NCBI GenBank assembly: GCA_002083565.1
Contig: MSXM01000084.1
Span: 25,089 to 30,574, forward strand
From: Nitrospira sp. ST-bin4
GTDB lineage: Bacteria > Nitrospirota > Nitrospiria > Nitrospirales > Nitrospiraceae
Reading direction: 5' to 3'
DNA length: 5,486 bases
Each line of letters begins with the position of its first letter. Positions within the stretch are counted from its first letter, which is position 1. The position numbers and the translations under genes are program-made. Positions 1 through 5,410 of the stretch are shown piece after piece. The notes beneath the pieces are model-generated. The model was not told where the DNA came from, did not search any database, and was given only the letters and a program-made list of their open reading frames with translations.

Positions 1-209
1 TTCGGGACGCCTTCGAGATAGAGAATATGGCCGATGATGTCGTCGGCGTCTTTCATCTCGTCGATGCTGCGCTCCCGGACCTTGTGGTGCAGACGTTCGT
101 AGCCCCAATTTTCGCACATTTTGGCGTGGACGAAATATTGGTTGATGGCGGTGAGATCCGCCGTCAGAACCTTATTCAGGATATTGACGACTCCCTCCTT
201 GGCTTTCAT
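1..209 (-). CDS. bfr: Bacterioferritin, N-terminal part (runs off the window)
   Basis: Iron-storage ferritin-like protein that oxidises Fe(II) and stores the mineral in a 24-subunit cytoplasmic shell. The first 69 codons are present and the rest lies beyond position 1. Read on the minus strand, the protein begins MKAKEGVVNILNKVL and contains AINQYF, ENWG, SIDEMK and ILYLEGVP, which align without gaps to the start of E. coli Bfr. Met52, the haem-ligand position of Bfr, is present, as is the bridging ferroxidase glutamate Glu51. Two other ferroxidase positions differ: residue 18 is Asp instead of Glu, and residue 54 is Asp instead of His. The ATG at 209 is chosen because AAGGAGG lies six bases upstream. 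It is transcribed divergently from the amoE-like gene, so it is probably a neighbour rather than part of the AMO module. The family call is firm; the effect of the substitutions on activity is unknown. Confidence 0.93.
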   Translation of the reverse strand, partial: MKAKEGVVNILNKVLTADLTAINQYFVHAKMCENWGYERLHHKVRERSIDEMKDADDIIGHILYLEGVP

Positions 210-215
210 GTTGTG

Positions 216-222
216 CCTCCTT
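216..222 (-). promoter_or_regulatory. Ribosome binding site of bfr
   Basis: On the minus strand the sequence is AAGGAGG followed by six bases (CACAAC) and the ATG at 209. This near-perfect Shine-Dalgarno match fixes the bfr start. Confidence 0.85.
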
Positions 223-274
223 GGCTTCAATCGGATCGTTGCGTGTTTGTTCGCCTAATCGGTGCTGCAAGCCC

Positions 275-303
275 ATTATTGTCGCACTTTTGCTTCCCGT
301 CAA
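275..303 (-). promoter_or_regulatory. Sigma-70 type promoter of bfr
   Basis: Reading leftwards, TTGACG (298-303) is followed after exactly 17 bases by AATAAT (275-280). These are five-of-six matches to both the -35 and -10 consensus at ideal spacing. Transcription would start near 268, giving a leader of about 60 bases before the bfr ATG. I see no convincing Fur box over it. Confidence 0.65.
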
Positions 304-332
304 CTTAGCAGGTGAGGGTTTTCTGATTCTGT

Positions 333-351
333 CTCTCAGTCTCGCTGAGAG
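333..351. repeat. Perfect 7-bp inverted repeat upstream of the bfr promoter
   Basis: CTCTCAG (333-339) and CTGAGAG (345-351) are perfect reverse complements separated by TCTCG. The repeat lies about 30 bases upstream of the bfr -35 box, where an activator or repressor could bind. It has no following T-run, so it does not look like a terminator. It may be chance. Confidence 0.3.
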
Positions 352-564
352 TAAGAGTCAGTCTTGGCGGCTGCTCTTTGGCGAACGACTTTGTCCGGCA
401 ACGGCAGATCGTCGTGGCGCACGCATCAATAGGGGGACCTTTCCGCTGTTTCCTGGCTGTGTATCGGCCCTTGCAAGAGTTGGCTGCAGAATGGTAAATT
501 TCCTTTCGGTTAGAGTCGCATGATCTGATACAGAGCGGTACGTCATGGCCATGTCGTGGGTGGG

Positions 565-593
565 TCCACTCTGGGTAAGAGTAGTGGTATAAA
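565..593 (+). promoter_or_regulatory. Candidate promoter for the amoE-amoD-copCD genes
   Basis: TATAAA (588-593) is preceded by TGG, giving an extended -10 element (TGnTATAAA). At 17 bases upstream, the -35 position (565-570, TCCACT) matches the consensus poorly, as is tolerated for extended -10 promoters. Transcription would start near 600, just before the ribosome binding site of the first gene. It is the best promoter I see ahead of the five-gene block. Confidence 0.5.
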
Positions 594-609
594 GAAGATG
601 GGTTTCGTC

Positions 610-616
610 GGAGAAG
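610..616 (+). promoter_or_regulatory. Ribosome binding site of the amoE-like gene
   Basis: GGAGAAG lies seven bases before the ATG at 624. A second in-frame ATG follows immediately at 627, so either could be used; the first has the better spacing. Confidence 0.6.
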
Positions 617-623
617 TATCGTT

Positions 624-1202
624 ATGATGAAGTGGATGACGAAGGCAACCTTCAGCGGGCTCGTTCTTGCTGCACTATTGTCTCCCGGCATAGCCGATGC
701 GCATGGAAATGTGACAATGGAAGAGGATATTTGCGTGCGGCGTATCGGCGGGAATATGGTGCACTTCAGCGCCTATCAACCGCAATTCGAGCCCAAGGCG
801 CAATATTGCACCGAGATTCCTGAGGTCGGAGACACCTTCTTGGTTGTGGATCTTGTGGATCCTGGACTACGTACGATGCCGGTGGGTGTGCGGATCGTAC
901 GGGGGCAGGAAGGGGATGGGAAGGACGATGATCAGACGGTGGCGTACTGGAGACCGGTCTCCCATCCGGATGGAGTGGTTAGGGGTGAAGCCAAGCTGGA
1001 TAAGGGTCTATACAAGCTGATCATTACGGCAGAGGGATTGAGCCCGTCTTATTATCTCTTGCGGGTACAGCAGGTTGATTATTCGAAGGTTGGGCGGAAG
1101 ATGGTGGGGCCGGTGGTCGTGCTGCTGGTGCTCGCACTGGTCGGGTATGAGCTTTCCAAGTCGGGCCGTATGCGCAATTGGTGGGCTTCCCGGCGAACAT
1201 AA
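624..1202 (+). CDS. amoE: AmoE-like member of the AmoD/PmoD copper-protein family
   Basis: A 192-residue exported, membrane-anchored periplasmic protein. Residues 3-26 form a signal peptide ending ADA, with predicted cleavage before His27. The mature domain carries the motifs shared with the next two genes: TMEEDIC (Cys37), GGNMVHFSAYQP (Met45, His47) and QYCTEIP (Cys62). The C terminus has one membrane helix (about 158-178) followed by a short basic tail. PmoD, a relative from methanotrophs, forms a dimeric CuA-type copper site from a cupredoxin-like fold, so Cys37, Cys62 and nearby Met and His residues are candidate ligands here. Its middle and C-terminal parts diverge strongly from the next two genes: there is no RIIxDTGxEQNL block and no RDRRK tail. 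This divergence, and its first place in the order E-D-D-copC-copD, is why I call it AmoE rather than AmoD. The family call is good; the E versus D label is tentative. Confidence 0.7.
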   Translation: MMKWMTKATFSGLVLAALLSPGIADAHGNVTMEEDICVRRIGGNMVHFSAYQPQFEPKAQYCTEIPEVGDTFLVVDLVDPGLRTMPVGVRIVRGQEGDGKDDDQTVAYWRPVSHPDGVVRGEAKLDKGLYKLIITAEGLSPSYYLLRVQQVDYSKVGRKMVGPVVVLLVLALVGYELSKSGRMRNWWASRRT

Positions 1203-1262
1203 GAATCGAGATGTGCCTGACCCGCCCTGTGTATGTACAACTGTCGATGTGACTACTCCAAT

Positions 1263-1269
1263 AAGAGGA
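1263..1269 (+). promoter_or_regulatory. Ribosome binding site of the first amoD-like gene
   Basis: AAGAGGA ends four bases before the ATG at 1274. It sits in a 71-base gap after the amoE-like stop, in which I see no terminator or strong promoter, so co-transcription is likely. Confidence 0.6.
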
Positions 1270-1273
1270 TTCT

Positions 1274-1864
1274 ATGAAGCCTGTTACATATCTGAAACTC
1301 GTGGCGGGGTGTGTGGTATTTGCCGGCAGCGCGTTGGTATCAACGCAGGTCCAGGCCCATGGGGGGCTGTCCATGGCGGAAGACATGTGCAAATTGACCG
1401 TGGGCCCCTATATGATGCACTTCAGCGGCTATCAGCCGGGGAACACGCAAGAGAAGCAATTCTGCGAGGATATTCCAGCGACTGGTCAAACCATTGTGGT
1501 GCTTGATTATATCGAACAGGAACTTCGTTCTCTTCCCACGGAGGTTCGGATCATCAGGGACACGGGTTCGGAGCAGAATCTCGATGCGGACACGGTGTTG
1601 CATTTGCCCGCAAAGGTCTATCCGAGCGGCTCGGTCGACTTCACCTACACATTTGACAAGCCCGGGAAATTCGTCGGTCTGGTGACGGTTGGTGAGCAGC
1701 AAAAACACGTGTCGCGGTTTCCATTTTCAGTCGGCGAGCCGAAGTCTTGGTCGAAATATCTCTATTCAATTTACATGGTCCCGGTTCTCGCGCTCGTCAT
1801 TGTCTTGGCCATTGTCTTTTTCTTTCGCGATCGCCGAAAATCATCTGAAGTTGCCGCTTCTTGA
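1274..1864 (+). CDS. amoD: AmoD-like periplasmic copper protein, copy 1
   Basis: A 196-residue membrane-anchored periplasmic protein of the AmoD/PmoD family, encoded in most bacterial amo operons. PmoD builds a CuA-like centre at a homodimer interface and is needed for copper-dependent growth on methane, so a role in AMO copper loading or electron supply is inferred. A signal peptide (1-28) ends VQA, leaving His29 as the first mature residue (HGGLSMAEDMC). Candidate ligands are Met34, Met38, Cys39, Met47, Met48, His49 and Cys64, the richest set of the three paralogs. The C-terminal half contains RIIRDTGSEQNL and KVYPSGSVD, typical of a small beta-sandwich. One membrane helix (about 161-184) is followed by RDRRK, placing the domain in the periplasm. 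It is most similar to the next gene, pointing to tandem duplication. Confidence 0.82.
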   Translation: MKPVTYLKLVAGCVVFAGSALVSTQVQAHGGLSMAEDMCKLTVGPYMMHFSGYQPGNTQEKQFCEDIPATGQTIVVLDYIEQELRSLPTEVRIIRDTGSEQNLDADTVLHLPAKVYPSGSVDFTYTFDKPGKFVGLVTVGEQQKHVSRFPFSVGEPKSWSKYLYSIYMVPVLALVIVLAIVFFFRDRRKSSEVAAS

Positions 1865-1937
1865 TCTGTACGGTACCGGTGGTTATTGCGCCCGCCGGGC
1901 TGTGTGTTGACGAAGAGAAGAACTACGCTCGGAAAAC

Positions 1938-1943
1938 GAGGAA
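1938..1943 (+). promoter_or_regulatory. Ribosome binding site deciding the start of the second amoD-like gene
   Basis: GAGGAA precedes two adjacent ATG codons at 1948 and 1951, at four and seven bases respectively. It shows that the gene starts here, after the amoD copy 1 stop, and not at the TTG at 1861, whose 29 extra codons would put a charged segment ahead of the signal peptide. Confidence 0.65.
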
Positions 1944-1947
1944 TGCC

Positions 1948-2538
1948 ATGATGTCTTTTAGATTTCTGATTCGAGTCGGGGTATGCGTCATGATGCTGGC
2001 GATCGGCGCACCTCTGACGGCGATGGCCCAGCATGGACACGAGTTGGCGACGAATACCTGTGTGGTCCACGCCGGACCCTATAAAATGTACTTCAACAGT
2101 TACCAGCCTGAGGCATTCTACGACAGGCAATTCTGCAAAGAACTTCCAGGAACCGGGAATACAGTGTTGGTGTTTGATTTCGTCGAGCATGAACTTCGTT
2201 CGATGCCGGTTGAGATTCGGATTATCAAAGACACGGGTGCGGAGCAAAATCTCGAGTCTGTTACCGTCGTGCATTTCCCACCGAAGGTCTATCCCTCCGG
2301 TTCGATTGATGTGAAGTACAACTTCGATACGCCCGGCAAGTTTGTCGGCCTGGTCTCGATCGGCGATAAACCGGAGCAGCCATCCCGGTTTTCGTTCTCG
2401 GTCGGCGAAACGGACGCCATGTCGCACCTCTCGCACTACATCATGATCATCGTCCCGCTCGTAGTCGCCATCGGCTTTGTGGTGTTCTACGCGCTCCGCG
2501 ATCGCCGTAAGCCTTCGCAAGTTTCCGTGTCTTCGTAG
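1948..2538 (+). CDS. amoD: AmoD-like periplasmic copper protein, copy 2
   Basis: A 196-residue paralog of the preceding protein (195 if the second ATG at 1951 is used). From residue 88 to 154, 43 of 67 positions are identical to copy 1 without a gap, including DTGAEQNL, KVYPSGS and PGKFVGLV. The signal peptide ends AMA at residue 27, and the mature protein would begin QHGHE, so the terminal residue is Gln followed by His rather than His itself. Cys38 and Cys63 are kept. The Met before the first Cys is Thr37, the earlier Met is lost, and copy 1 MMH is KMY here (only Met47 remains). A membrane helix (about 163-183) is followed by RDRRK, as in copy 1. The two copies may form a heterodimer or bind copper with different affinity; that is inference. 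The family assignment is solid; the number suffix used in databases is not inferable. Confidence 0.8.
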   Translation: MMSFRFLIRVGVCVMMLAIGAPLTAMAQHGHELATNTCVVHAGPYKMYFNSYQPEAFYDRQFCKELPGTGNTVLVFDFVEHELRSMPVEIRIIKDTGAEQNLESVTVVHFPPKVYPSGSIDVKYNFDTPGKFVGLVSIGDKPEQPSRFSFSVGETDAMSHLSHYIMIIVPLVVAIGFVVFYALRDRRKPSQVSVSS

Positions 2539-2582
2539 AGTTGCCGTCCGGATCATTCACGTATGGCGTCGAGACGGGACGA

Positions 2583-2595
2583 CCGAACGGTTCGG
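2583..2595. repeat. Palindrome in the amoD-copC gap
   Basis: CCGAAC and GTTCGG flank a single G, a perfect 6-bp-arm palindrome in the 94-base gap before copC. It could be an operator or a small mRNA hairpin between coding regions. It lacks a T-run, so it is not an intrinsic terminator. Its role is unknown. Confidence 0.3.
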
Positions 2596-2624
2596 CTGCA
2601 AGGTCTGTCAAGTAAGCCGGAGAT

Positions 2625-2630
2625 GAGGAG
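2625..2630 (+). promoter_or_regulatory. Ribosome binding site of copC
   Basis: GAGGAG lies two bases before the ATG at 2633 and five before the adjacent in-frame ATG at 2636. The spacing favours 2636 as the true start, which shortens the protein by one residue without affecting the signal peptide. Confidence 0.55.
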
Positions 2631-2632
2631 CA

Positions 2633-3046
2633 ATGATGAGAGGGCTATCCGCGGTTCGTATGTTCATGCGCATTGCCCTGATTCCTGCGATGGTGGCGAT
2701 GGCACTGATTTCAGCCGTACCTTCGGCGTCGGCGCATTCGATGTTGGTTAAAGCCGAGCCGCCTCGCAGGGCCGTTCTTGCCAAGGCCCCGGTACATGTG
2801 CGGCTATGGTTCAATGAGGAAATCGAAGGAGACTATGCGGCGCTGGTGGTGCTTGACTCCGAAAAGCATCCGGTCACCGAGGCCAAACCTCGATTGTCGC
2901 AGGACGATCCCAAATCTATCGTGCTTCCGCTGCCGGAACTCGCGGATGGAAAGTATTCGGTCAAATTCCGCGTATTGTCGGTAGATGGTCACGTGGTGGA
3001 GTCGTCATTTGACTTCACCGTGAAGGGCAAAGTGCACGGGAAATGA
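2633..3046 (+). CDS. copC: CopC periplasmic Cu(II)-binding protein
   Basis: A small periplasmic copper carrier, 137 residues (136 from the second ATG at 2636). The signal peptide runs to Ala34 (ending SASA), leaving His35 as the mature N terminus (HSMLVKAEPP). The CopC beta-sandwich motifs follow: VRLWFNEEIEGDY, the LPLPELADGKYSVKFRV region, and LSVDGH. In mature numbering His1, Asp84 and His86 match the Cu(II) site described for methanotroph CopC, in which the terminal amine and two histidines bind copper. The Met-rich Cu(I) loop of Pseudomonas CopC is absent, so only the Cu(II) site is expected. The stop codon overlaps the copD start (ATGA), implying translational coupling, and the pair lies between the amoD genes and amoC. 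I infer delivery of copper to CopD or directly to AMO rather than simple resistance. Confidence in the family is high. Confidence 0.92.
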   Translation: MMRGLSAVRMFMRIALIPAMVAMALISAVPSASAHSMLVKAEPPRRAVLAKAPVHVRLWFNEEIEGDYAALVVLDSEKHPVTEAKPRLSQDDPKSIVLPLPELADGKYSVKFRVLSVDGHVVESSFDFTVKGKVHGK

Positions 3047-5064
3047 TCGAGCCCCTCGGCGCACTGTTTCGCTTCCTACAGCTTGCCTCCAACATGCTCG
3101 TGCTCGGCGGTTGCGTATTTCTGGCGATCGCCGAAGACAAGAGTGCGCTCTCTAAGAATCTATGGTTGACGCGCCTGAAGAAGGCGCTTCCGTGGCTGGC
3201 CGTCACGCTGTTTCTTGGATTGCTTGGGCTGCTGGCTACCACGACGGCTCAAGCGACCGGTGTTGCCGACAATATCTGGCGTCCGGGCGCATGGCTGGAG
3301 TTTATTCAGAAAACCCGTATCGGGCTCATTTGGACAGCCCGTGAAACTTGCGCATTGCTGGTCTTTGGAGTTGCCTTGTACGTTCGGGTTTCGCCCGGCG
3401 CGCAATGGCGCTATGCTGCATGCGCGTCGGCTGCCGCGCTCACGTTGGCGGTAGGATCGTTTGCCAGCCACCCGGCCGCTGAAGAACAGTCCATTCTCGC
3501 CATCTTGCCCTATACAGTGCATCTCATTTTGGCCAGCGTCTGGTTCGGCGCATTGCCCGGCGTCCTCGCCGTACTATTCGCCGCCAGCGGGAATTCCTCT
3601 ATCCTTGCTGCGAACTCATCGGATATCAGGTCTGTCAAACGGTTTTCAGTCATTGCGCTGCCGGTGATGGTCGTGATTGTTGCGACCGGTCTCCTGGTTG
3701 CGGATCGCATGGTCAGTACGAATTATGCCGCACTGTTCGCGACAAAGTATGGCTTGCTTCTGAATGCGAAGGTCACGCTGCTTGTGGTCGTGCTCGCGAT
3801 CGCTGCGCGCGCCCATTTTGTGTGGCTTCCCTCACTCGATCAGGGTTCAACATCGGCTCAAGCCGGGACGTACGGGCTTCGAAAATGGCTTCGTGTCGAA
3901 TTGGCGGTCGCATCACTGTTGGTCTTCGTCGCCACCTTATTGGCCAATACCATTCCGGCCAAACACGACGTCATCGATTATTGGCCCTATCCATTCCGGT
4001 TCTCTATCGACGCGACCTGGAGCGATTGGCTGGTGCAGACTCTTGTCATGGCCGGGGTCATGTTTCTTGTTATGGCGGCCGGAATGATGGTCGTTGGACG
4101 AGTCAAACAGTGGGGGAGAGGGGCGCGTATCGTCGTCCCCTCTGTCCTGATCGTCTGCGCACTCCCCTTAATACTCTACCCTCTTGGTATTCAATCGTAT
4201 CCGGAAACTTATCGGAAGACGCCGGTTCCGTTCGATGCGATTTCCATTGCCAACGGCGCGGGACTGTTTGCCGCCAACTGCGTGCCTTGTCACGGACCTC
4301 AAGCCAAGGGCAACGGGATTTTGGCCAAGACATTGCCGAAGCAGCCGGTCGATCTTCTGACGGAACCGCACACTGCGATGCACACAGCCGGCGATTTCTT
4401 CCACTGGCTGACCTACGGCCGGTTCAATGGGATCATGCCGGCCTTCGGCGGAACACTTGCGGAAGAGGATCGCTGGGATGTCTTGAATTTTCTTCATGCC
4501 AATGCCCGAGGTTACCAGGCCCGTATTATCAATCCCCGCATTCTCCCCGAACAGCCGTTCATGGCCTCTCCGAACTTTTCCTATTCAGCGCACGATGGTT
4601 CGAGCGGGACATTGAAGGATTTTCGCCGTCAACAGATGGTATTGCTGGTGTTATTTTCGTGGCCGGACTCGCGCGCCAGGATTGATCAATTGCGCGCCGC
4701 GTATGCTGCGATTAAAGGGAGCGAGACAGTGATACTGGCCGTTCCCATGAACGATCTCGCGCCGGAGGATGTGGCCTCGCTGACGGCGGATGCGGGATTT
4801 CCGGTGGTGACTCAAGGCGCAAGTGAGATTGCCCGTAGCTATGCCTTGTTTCGGAGGACTATCAGCAAGCCTGATTTGTTCGGCGAGGGTACCGCTCCAA
4901 AACACATGGAGTTATTATTTGACCGGTTCGGGTATTTGCGGGCCAGATGGATTCCTGAGAGCGACGGAACTGGTTGGGCCGACCTGGAGTTGTTGATGTC
5001 ACAGATCGCGCAGCTCAAACGGGAAGGGGAGATTCTGCCACCTCCCGGTGATCATGTACACTGA
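3043..5064 (+). CDS. copD: CopD copper membrane protein fused to cytochrome c and a cysteine-less thioredoxin-like domain
   Basis: A 673-residue protein, more than twice the usual CopD length of about 300. Residues 6-383 form roughly ten membrane helices, including the CopD core: SHPAAEEQ with His143 and TVHLILASVWFG with His160. CopD is thought to move copper across the inner membrane with CopC. Basic loops after helices 1, 3, 7 and 9 put the C terminus in the periplasm. There a class I cytochrome c domain (about 400-490) carries NCVPCH (Cys413, Cys416, haem ligand His417), with Met465 in GIMPAFGG as the likely sixth ligand. Residues about 505-660 resemble a thioredoxin/redoxin fold (GTLKDFRRQQMVLLVLFSW, GFPVVTQG, LLFDRFGYLRARW), but the active-site cysteines are missing: WPDS stands where WxxC is expected. 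The start overlaps the copC stop and has no strong ribosome binding site, which fits coupled translation. The fusion suggests redox control of copper during AMO supply; that is inference. Confidence 0.88.
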   Translation: MIEPLGALFRFLQLASNMLVLGGCVFLAIAEDKSALSKNLWLTRLKKALPWLAVTLFLGLLGLLATTTAQATGVADNIWRPGAWLEFIQKTRIGLIWTARETCALLVFGVALYVRVSPGAQWRYAACASAAALTLAVGSFASHPAAEEQSILAILPYTVHLILASVWFGALPGVLAVLFAASGNSSILAANSSDIRSVKRFSVIALPVMVVIVATGLLVADRMVSTNYAALFATKYGLLLNAKVTLLVVVLAIAARAHFVWLPSLDQGSTSAQAGTYGLRKWLRVELAVASLLVFVATLLANTIPAKHDVIDYWPYPFRFSIDATWSDWLVQTLVMAGVMFLVMAAGMMVVGRVKQWGRGARIVVPSVLIVCALPLILYPLGIQSYPETYRKTPVPFDAISIANGAGLFAANCVPCHGPQAKGNGILAKTLPKQPVDLLTEPHTAMHTAGDFFHWLTYGRFNGIMPAFGGTLAEEDRWDVLNFLHANARGYQARIINPRILPEQPFMASPNFSYSAHDGSSGTLKDFRRQQMVLLVLFSWPDSRARIDQLRAAYAAIKGSETVILAVPMNDLAPEDVASLTADAGFPVVTQGASEIARSYALFRRTISKPDLFGEGTAPKHMELLFDRFGYLRARWIPESDGTGWADLELLMSQIAQLKREGEILPPPGDHVH

Positions 5065-5134
5065 GGGACAAGAAGCAAGGCGGCTTGCCAATGTTTGGAA
5101 GGGTGATTTGCCGCAATACGCGTCCTGTCCGACC

Positions 5135-5163
5135 TTGACATTCCTTGTATGCCGGAGTATACA
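5135..5163 (+). promoter_or_regulatory. Distal promoter of amoC
   Basis: A perfect -35 box TTGACA (5135-5140) is followed after 17 bases by TATACA (5158-5163), a four-of-six -10 match. Transcription would begin near 5170 and give a leader of about 240 bases. The sigma-70 type fits promoters known ahead of amoC in ammonia-oxidising bacteria. Confidence 0.6.
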
Positions 5164-5198
5164 TCGCGAAATTAAAAGGCTTTTAATCACGTCGCGAA
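5164..5198. promoter_or_regulatory. Candidate operator: AT-rich palindrome framed by TCGCGAA repeats
   Basis: ATTAAAAG and CTTTTAAT (5171-5187) form a perfect palindrome around a central G. The heptamer TCGCGAA occurs at 5164-5170 and 5192-5198, flanking it, and its TCGCGA core is itself self-complementary. The block begins immediately after the -10 box of the distal amoC promoter and covers the expected start point, where a repressor would act. In RNA the same bases could fold as a TCGCGA plus ATTAAA stem with an AGGCT loop, but no T-run follows, so termination is unlikely. Function is inferred from position and symmetry only. Confidence 0.45.
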
Positions 5199-5236
5199 GG
5201 CAGTACGCTGTCTAGCCACATGCGGTTATATTTTCC

Positions 5237-5266
5237 TTGACTCGCAACGGAATTTTGTCAGATACT
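5237..5266 (+). promoter_or_regulatory. Proximal promoter candidate of amoC
   Basis: TTGACT (5237-5242, five of six) is followed after 18 bases by GATACT (5261-5266, four of six). It would start transcription near 5273 with a leader of about 140 bases. It is weaker than the distal promoter and could act in tandem with it. Confidence 0.4.
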
Positions 5267-5395
5267 CCTCCGCGATATAACGTAGGAAGCGGACGAGTAT
5301 TGATGTGCCGAATGTATGAAGGTGTCTGTCAGCGGGTGGTATCCGTACAATATATTTGGAATAGGGTCGTAGTTGTTCACAATTTCATCTAACCG

Positions 5396-5403
5396 AAGGA
5401 GGT
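5396..5403 (+). promoter_or_regulatory. Strong ribosome binding site of amoC
   Basis: AAGGAGGT, complementary to the 16S rRNA tail over all eight bases, lies seven bases before the ATG at 5411. It is the best Shine-Dalgarno match in the window, fitting a highly expressed monooxygenase subunit, and it fixes the amoC start. Confidence 0.85.
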
Positions 5404-5410
5404 AGGCAAC

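Larger units (their letters stand above)
210..623. other. Divergent intergenic region between bfr and the amoE-like gene
   Basis: This 414-base stretch separates two divergently transcribed genes. The left third carries the bfr ribosome binding site, the bfr promoter and a 7-bp inverted repeat. The right end carries an extended -10 promoter and a ribosome binding site for the amoE-like gene. Between about 352 and 564 I find no coding region with a ribosome binding site and recognisable protein, no RNA gene and no terminator. Open frames crossing it give low-complexity, Arg/Ser/Cys-rich translations typical of noncoding sequence. Confidence 0.7.
5065..5410. other. amoC upstream regulatory region
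   Basis: This 346-base gap follows copD and precedes amoC. It holds a consensus-like promoter (5135-5163), an AT-rich palindrome with flanking TCGCGAA repeats (5164-5198), a second promoter candidate (5237-5266) and a strong ribosome binding site (5396-5403). I find no intrinsic terminator for copD: the GC-containing repeats at 5080-5084 and 5110-5114 pair over only five bases and lack a T-run. Read-through from copD into amoC is therefore possible. No coding region or tRNA is visible. Confidence 0.65.

Noticed and set aside
471..500. TTGCAA with TAAATT at 18 bases as another promoter for the amoE-like gene
   Set aside because: Both boxes match weakly and the extended -10 element nearer the gene is better.
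305..691. A 128-residue open frame on the minus strand between bfr and the amoE-like gene
   Set aside because: It overlaps the signal-peptide region of the amoE-like gene, and its translation is rich in Arg, Ser and Thr with no recognisable motif, so it looks like a shadow frame.
1907..1935. TTGACG resembling a -35 box before the second amoD-like gene
   Set aside because: No -10-like sequence follows at 16-18 bases.
1861..1947. Upstream TTG start extending the second amoD-like protein by 29 residues
   Set aside because: It would put a charged segment before a good signal peptide, and GAGGAA sits directly before the ATG pair at 1948/1951.
1771..2556. A 261-residue minus-strand open frame opposite the second amoD-like gene
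   Set aside because: It mirrors the coding frame of a well-supported gene, and its Arg/His-rich translation matches no family I know.
3822..4685. A 287-residue open frame inside copD in another frame
   Set aside because: The copD frame has helices, a CxxCH motif and redoxin motifs across the same bases; the alternative frame shows none.
5080..5114. GCGGC / GCCGC repeat after copD as a terminator
   Set aside because: Only five paired bases with a long loop and no T-run.
5346..5356. TACAAT and TATATT as a third amoC -10 element
   Set aside because: No acceptable -35 box lies 16-18 bases upstream; an activator-dependent promoter cannot be excluded but is not supported.
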